10,510 nt of DNA, from positions 1 to 10,510 of the forward strand of contig JBFWYO010000120.1 of assembly GCA_050186335.1 (NCBI GenBank). Direction: 5' to 3'. Made by a program: the position numbers and the translations under genes. Position 1 is the first letter of the stretch, and every line of letters starts with the position of its first letter. Source of the DNA: JBFWYO01 sp050186335. GTDB taxonomy: Bacteria; Pseudomonadota; Alphaproteobacteria; Bin65. Below are positions 7,079 to 10,510 of this stretch, one piece after another. Under the pieces are notes generated by a model. It was not told the DNA's origin. It saw only the letters and a program-made list of their open reading frames with translations, and did not search any database.

Positions 7079-8965
7079 ATGAGCTTTTCGCCGCAATTTC
7101 TCGATGAAATCCGCGCCCGTCTGCCGCTCTCGGACACGGTCGGCAAGCGTGTGCGGCTGGCGCGCCGCGGCCGCGAGTTCATGGGGCTGTGTCCGTTCCA
7201 CAACGAGAAAACCCCGTCCTTCACGGTCAACGACGAGAAGGGCTTCTTCCACTGCTTCGGCTGCGGCGCCCACGGCGACGTGATCGGTTTCGTCATGCGC
7301 ACCGACGGCATGTCGTTTCCGGAGGCGATCGAGAAGCTGGCCGGCGAGGCCGGCTTGCAGGTGCCGCAATCGTCGCCGGAAGATCGCGCGCGCGCGAAGC
7401 AGGTTCAGTCGCTGCACGCGATCAACGAGGCCGCCCTGGCCTGGTTCGAGAAGAACCTGCGCTCGATGAACGGCCGCGCGGCGATGGACTATCTGCGCAA
7501 CCGCGGCCTATCGGACGAAACCATCGCGCGGTTCCGGCTGGGCTTTTCGCTCAATGCGCGCGAGGCACTTAAATCGCATTTGACCGGGCAGGGCATCCCC
7601 GAAGCGCTGCTGCTCGAAGCCGGCCTGCTGGCGCGGCCCGAAGACCAGCGCGCACCGTACGACCGGTTCCGCGGGCGGGTGATGTTTCCGATCGCCGATG
7701 CGCGCGGGCGCATCATCGCGTTCGGCGGCCGGGCCATGGGCGACGACACGCCGAAATACCTGAACACCGCCGAGACGCCGATCTTCCACAAGGGCCGCAA
7801 CCTGTACGCGCTGCCGCTCGCACGCGAAGCGGTGACGCGCGGCGGCCAGGAACTGATCGTGGTCGAAGGCTACATGGACGTGATCGCGCTGCATCAGGCC
7901 GGCTTCACCGGCGCCGTGGCGCCGCTCGGCACCGCGCTGACCGAACAGCAGATCGAACTCCTGTGGCGCCTGGCGCCCGAGCCCATTCTATGTTTCGACG
8001 GCGACGAGGCCGGCAGCCGGGCCGCCGCGCGCGCCGCCGAGCGCGTGCTGCCGCTGCTCAAAGCCGGCCATTCGTTGCGGTTCCTTTCGCTGCCCAAGGG
8101 CGAGGACCCGGATAGTCTGATCCAGCGGCGCGGCAAGCAAGCCTTCGTCGAAGTCCTGGCCCGCGCCCGGCCGCTGGTCGATCTGCTCTGGCACCTGGAG
8201 ACCGACGGCAAGCGGCAGGACACGCCCGAGCGCCGCGCTGCGGTCAGCAAGGCGCTGCGCGATCACGCCGCCAATATTGCCGACCGCTCGGTACAGGAAC
8301 TGTATCTGGCCGATTTCGGCGCGCGCCTCGGCCAGTTGTTCGGCACCGCCAAGCGGCCGCAAGGTCGCGGCGGGCCGCTCGCGGCGAAATCCGGGGCCTG
8401 GCCGCGCCGACAGCCGAAATACGGCCGTCGCGGCTTTGCCGAGGACGCGCCGGACGATCCCGGGCTGAACAGCCGCGGCGATACCTCGGTCCTGCTGCGC
8501 CGTCAGGAAGAAGCCTTGCTAGCGACTTTGCTCAATCACCCGGACCTGCTGCATGAGGTCGCGGAGGCCCTGGGACACATGGTTTTCGGCGATACGGAGC
8601 TTGACAGTATTCGCCAGGAAATCCTAAAGACTGCTGCTCTGGGGCTTGATTCCACGGAGATTCAGAACCATTTGAGGGGACTGGGTTTTTCCGATTTTCT
8701 GGATCGCGTCATGGTCCGGGACCTGTACGAACTCGTGCCGTTTGCCAAGCCGGGCGCCGATGCGGCCAACGCCTTGGTCGGATGGCTGCACTTGCATGAG
8801 GTATTCCACAGGCGACACATGGATCCGGAAATCGAGCGCGCCCGCGAACGGCTGGCGAGCGACGTTTCGGCCCGCAACTGGGCGTATCTGGACGCGCTGA
8901 ACCGCCAGAAACTGCCCCGGCCCGACCCCGAAGCCGAGACGGCGACGAAGGATACCAAACGTTGA
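7079..8965 (+). CDS. dnaG: DNA primase
   Basis: DnaG makes RNA primers at the replication fork and works with the DnaB helicase. The 628 residues show the three expected domains. The zinc-binding domain has ligands C38, H41, C59 and C62 (CPFHNEKTPSF, FHCFGCGAHGD). The catalytic core has the TOPRIM motifs EGYMDV (E263, D267) and CFDGDEAG (D307, D309). The basic RNAP-like part lies before this, with PYDRFRGRVMFPI and KYLNTAETPIFHKG. A basic, Gly/Pro/Arg-rich linker follows at about 418-460, then a C-terminal helicase-binding domain. The ATG at 7079 begins the family start MSFSPQFLDEIRARLPLSD; the ribosome binding site is weak. rpoD follows after 181 bp. Between about residues 480 and 545 the codons become less biased (cta, ttg, act, gct, agt, gga), and promoter-like boxes lie there. 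Confidence 0.98.
   Translation: MSFSPQFLDEIRARLPLSDTVGKRVRLARRGREFMGLCPFHNEKTPSFTVNDEKGFFHCFGCGAHGDVIGFVMRTDGMSFPEAIEKLAGEAGLQVPQSSPEDRARAKQVQSLHAINEAALAWFEKNLRSMNGRAAMDYLRNRGLSDETIARFRLGFSLNAREALKSHLTGQGIPEALLLEAGLLARPEDQRAPYDRFRGRVMFPIADARGRIIAFGGRAMGDDTPKYLNTAETPIFHKGRNLYALPLAREAVTRGGQELIVVEGYMDVIALHQAGFTGAVAPLGTALTEQQIELLWRLAPEPILCFDGDEAGSRAAARAAERVLPLLKAGHSLRFLSLPKGEDPDSLIQRRGKQAFVEVLARARPLVDLLWHLETDGKRQDTPERRAAVSKALRDHAANIADRSVQELYLADFGARLGQLFGTAKRPQGRGGPLAAKSGAWPRRQPKYGRRGFAEDAPDDPGLNSRGDTSVLLRRQEEALLATLLNHPDLLHEVAEALGHMVFGDTELDSIRQEILKTAALGLDSTEIQNHLRGLGFSDFLDRVMVRDLYELVPFAKPGADAANALVGWLHLHEVFHRRHMDPEIERARERLASDVSARNWAYLDALNRQKLPRPDPEAETATKDTKR
8601..8629 (+). promoter_or_regulatory. 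Candidate internal promoter inside dnaG
   Basis: A perfect -35 hexamer TTGACA (8601-8606) is followed by a 17-bp spacer and CTAAAG (8624-8629), within the dnaG coding region and about 520 bp before rpoD. Slightly downstream, CTTGATT (8645-8651), 14 bp and AACCATTT (8666-8673) loosely resemble the sigma32 heat-shock pattern. E. coli has a heat-shock promoter for rpoD inside dnaG, so a functional parallel is plausible but unproven here. Confidence 0.3.
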
Positions 8966-8991
8966 TCGGGCTACCCGGCAAGCCACTAAAG
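8962..8991 (+). promoter_or_regulatory. Candidate rpoD promoter overlapping the dnaG stop
   Basis: TTGATC (8962-8967), 18 bp and CTAAAG (8986-8991) lie across the dnaG stop codon. The -10 hexamer is the same as in the internal dnaG candidate. Another possible -10 box, CTATATG near 9009-9015, lacks a good -35. The match is weak, but a separate rpoD promoter is biologically expected. Confidence 0.25.
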
Positions 8992-9028
8992 GGGATAGAA
9001 GACGTTCCCTATATGTAGAGGGGTTTGA

Positions 9029-9113
9029 ATCCTGGCGCGCCTGCGCGCGGGATGGCAGCCCCGAATGGCCCCCGGCGCACACACGCTTGGGTCCGGATCC
9101 GGCCTCCGGCCGG
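9029..9113 (+). other. rpoD leader region with two GC-rich hairpins
   Basis: Within the 181-bp dnaG-rpoD gap, ATCCTGGCGCGC-CT-GCGCGCGGGAT (9029-9053) forms a nearly perfect hairpin, and CCGGCC-TCC-GGCCGG (9099-9113) forms a short perfect one. Neither is followed by a T-run. They would lie in the 5' leader of an rpoD transcript, ahead of the AGGA ribosome binding site at 9132-9135. Confidence 0.4.
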
Positions 9114-9146
9114 GACCGAACGGACGACAGTAGGATACAGACGTAC

Positions 9147-10510
9147 ATGGCGACCAAAGCCGCGACCACCGAAACCGTCAACGAAACGCAGACCGAAGCG
9201 GCCGAGGAGCCGCTTATTGATGTGCTTTCCGCCGCGGTCAAAAAGCTGGTCGGCAAGGGCAAGGAACGCGGCTACATCACCTACGACGAACTGAACGAGG
9301 CGTTGCCCTCGGAACAGGTGACCTCCGAGCAGATCGAGGATGTGCTCGCCAAGCTCTCGGAGATGGGCATCAATTTCGTCGAGGCCGAGGAGGCCGAGGA
9401 AGAGCCGAAGGAAGCCGAAGAGGCCGGCGAGGTCGAGGTTCGCGGCGGCAACATCGACGACGACGATGTCGGCCGCACCGACGATCCGGTGCGCATGTAT
9501 CTGCGCGAAATGGGCTCGGTCGAACTGCTCTCGCGCGAAGGCGAAATCGCCATCGCCAAGCGCATCGAGGCCGGCCGCGACAAGATGATCGGCGCGATCT
9601 GCGAATCGCCGCTGACGATTAAGGCGATCATCGCCTGGCGCGACTCGCTGCTGAAGGGCGAGCTGCTGCTGCGCGACATCATCGATCTCGAAGGCACCTA
9701 TAACGGCCCGATCGAGGACGTCTCCGGCCAGGCGCTGGCCGCCGCCGCCGCCGCCGCCGCCGCCGCGAAGGCCGGCCACAAGCCGCAGATGCCGCAGCCG
9801 CCCCAGCCGCTCAAGGTGCAGCCGGGCAAGCCGGTGCTGGTCAAGCCTTCCAAAGACGGCAAGGCGCCCGGCGACGACGAGGAGATCGAAGGCCCGCCGC
9901 CCGGCGAGGTCGAGGAGGAGGATCCGGACGAGGCGAATCTCTCGCTCGCGGCCAAGGAGCAATCCTTGATGCCGGACGTCGTCAAGACGTTCGACGAGAT
10001 CGCCGCGACATACAAGAAGCTCAAGAAGATTCAGGAAACCCGCCTGGTCGAACTGGCCAAGGGCGGCAAGCCGCATCCGCGCACCGAAAAGCGCTACCAG
10101 CAGATCCGCGACGAACTGGTCGAACTGCTCGAAGGCGTGCGCCTGAACAACGGCCGCATCGAACAGCTGGTCGAGCAGCTGTACGAACTGAACCGGCTGC
10201 TGATGAGCCTCGAAGGCAAGCTGCTGCGTCTGGCGACTTCGACCAAGGTTTCCCGCGAAGACTTCATCCAGCAGTATCGCGGCACCGAACTCGATCCGAA
10301 CTGGCTCAAGCGCGTCGCCAAGCTCGCGACCAAGGGCTGGAAGGATTTCACCAACAAGTACAAAGACCAGATCACCGACATCCGTCAGTCGATCAACGAA
10401 GTGGCGACCGCGGCCGAGCTGCCGATCGGCGAATTCCGCCGCATCGTCTCGACCGTGCAGGCCGGCGAACGCGAAGCCAGCCAGGCCAAGAAGGAAATGG
10501 TCGAAGCCAA
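9147..10510 (+). CDS. rpoD: RNA polymerase primary sigma factor RpoD (cut by window end)
   Basis: The window holds 454 complete codons of the housekeeping sigma70 factor, which directs RNA polymerase to general promoters. Region 1.1 is at about 22-90 (VKKLVGKGKERGYITYDELNEALP, VLAKLSEMGINFVE). Region 1.2 follows at about 108-140 (DDPVRMYLREMGSVELLSREGEIAIAKRIE). A long non-conserved region follows (ESPLTIKAIIAWRD, then DIIDLEGTY) and ends with GEFRRIVSTVQAGEREASQAKKEMVEA just before region 2.1. DNA-binding regions 2-4 lie past the right edge. The spacer contains a ten-alanine run, a Pro/Lys stretch and an acidic block (about 198-265), a type of insert common in alphaproteobacterial RpoD. The ATG has AGGA eleven bases upstream, and the MATKAATTETV start fits the family. 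dnaG lies directly upstream; rpsU is absent from the window. Confidence 0.97.
   Translation, partial: MATKAATTETVNETQTEAAEEPLIDVLSAAVKKLVGKGKERGYITYDELNEALPSEQVTSEQIEDVLAKLSEMGINFVEAEEAEEEPKEAEEAGEVEVRGGNIDDDDVGRTDDPVRMYLREMGSVELLSREGEIAIAKRIEAGRDKMIGAICESPLTIKAIIAWRDSLLKGELLLRDIIDLEGTYNGPIEDVSGQALAAAAAAAAAAKAGHKPQMPQPPQPLKVQPGKPVLVKPSKDGKAPGDDEEIEGPPPGEVEEEDPDEANLSLAAKEQSLMPDVVKTFDEIAATYKKLKKIQETRLVELAKGGKPHPRTEKRYQQIRDELVELLEGVRLNNGRIEQLVEQLYELNRLLMSLEGKLLRLATSTKVSREDFIQQYRGTELDPNWLKRVAKLATKGWKDFTNKYKDQITDIRQSINEVATAAELPIGEFRRIVSTVQAGEREASQAKKEMVEA
9738..9767 (+). repeat. GCC trinucleotide microsatellite in rpoD
   Basis: Nine GCC codons in a row followed by GCG encode ten alanines (residues 198-207) in the non-conserved spacer of RpoD. 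The run keeps frame with any unit gain or loss, so length changes would alter only the linker. Confidence 0.9.

Noticed and set aside
9009..10076. Minus-strand open frame antisense to rpoD
   Set aside because: It is rich in Leu, Gly, Arg and Asp with no recognisable motif, and lies fully within the conserved RpoD frame.

Overview
The window looks like a chromosomal segment from a GC-rich alphaproteobacterium. The order greA, carB, carA // yqeY, (small hypothetical), dnaG, rpoD is the conserved alphaproteobacterial housekeeping arrangement. The protein sequences, including an RpoD with a long acidic and Pro/Ala-rich spacer, fit Hyphomicrobiales (Rhizobiales) or a nearby order. Placement below class level is inference.

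Left edge (1-230): the last 32 codons of an IS110-family transposase run in from the left. They are followed by a REP-like palindromic repeat and a strong bidirectional terminator that closes the minus-strand operon.

Minus-strand operon (5807 down to 231): carA, a DUF559 endonuclease-like gene, carB and greA. CarA and CarB form carbamoyl-phosphate synthetase (pyrimidine and arginine synthesis), and GreA rescues stalled RNA polymerase. A sigma70-type promoter (TTGACG, 17 bp, TACAAG) lies upstream of carA. The DUF559 gene separates two genes that encode equimolar subunits. It is bounded by two inverted copies (34 of 38 positions identical) of one palindromic repeat, and the repeat on the carB side encodes the protein's C-terminal tail. 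This is the most unusual structure in the window.

Plus-strand block (6001 to the right edge): yqeY (tRNA amidotransferase-like GatB/YqeY domain), a 98-residue protein of unknown function, dnaG (primase) and rpoD (housekeeping sigma factor, cut by the window end just before or around region 2). This is the alphaproteobacterial version of the macromolecular-synthesis operon, with no rpsU in the window. A 307-bp gap before dnaG holds a large imperfect inverted repeat, a second repeat type and a likely dnaG promoter. Promoter-like sequences also lie inside the 3' part of dnaG, in a stretch with relaxed codon bias, and at the dnaG stop, where they could drive rpoD separately.

Apart from the DUF559 cassette, the IS110 remnant and several extragenic palindromes, the content is ordinary core genome. 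I saw no tRNA, rRNA, CRISPR array or phage gene.
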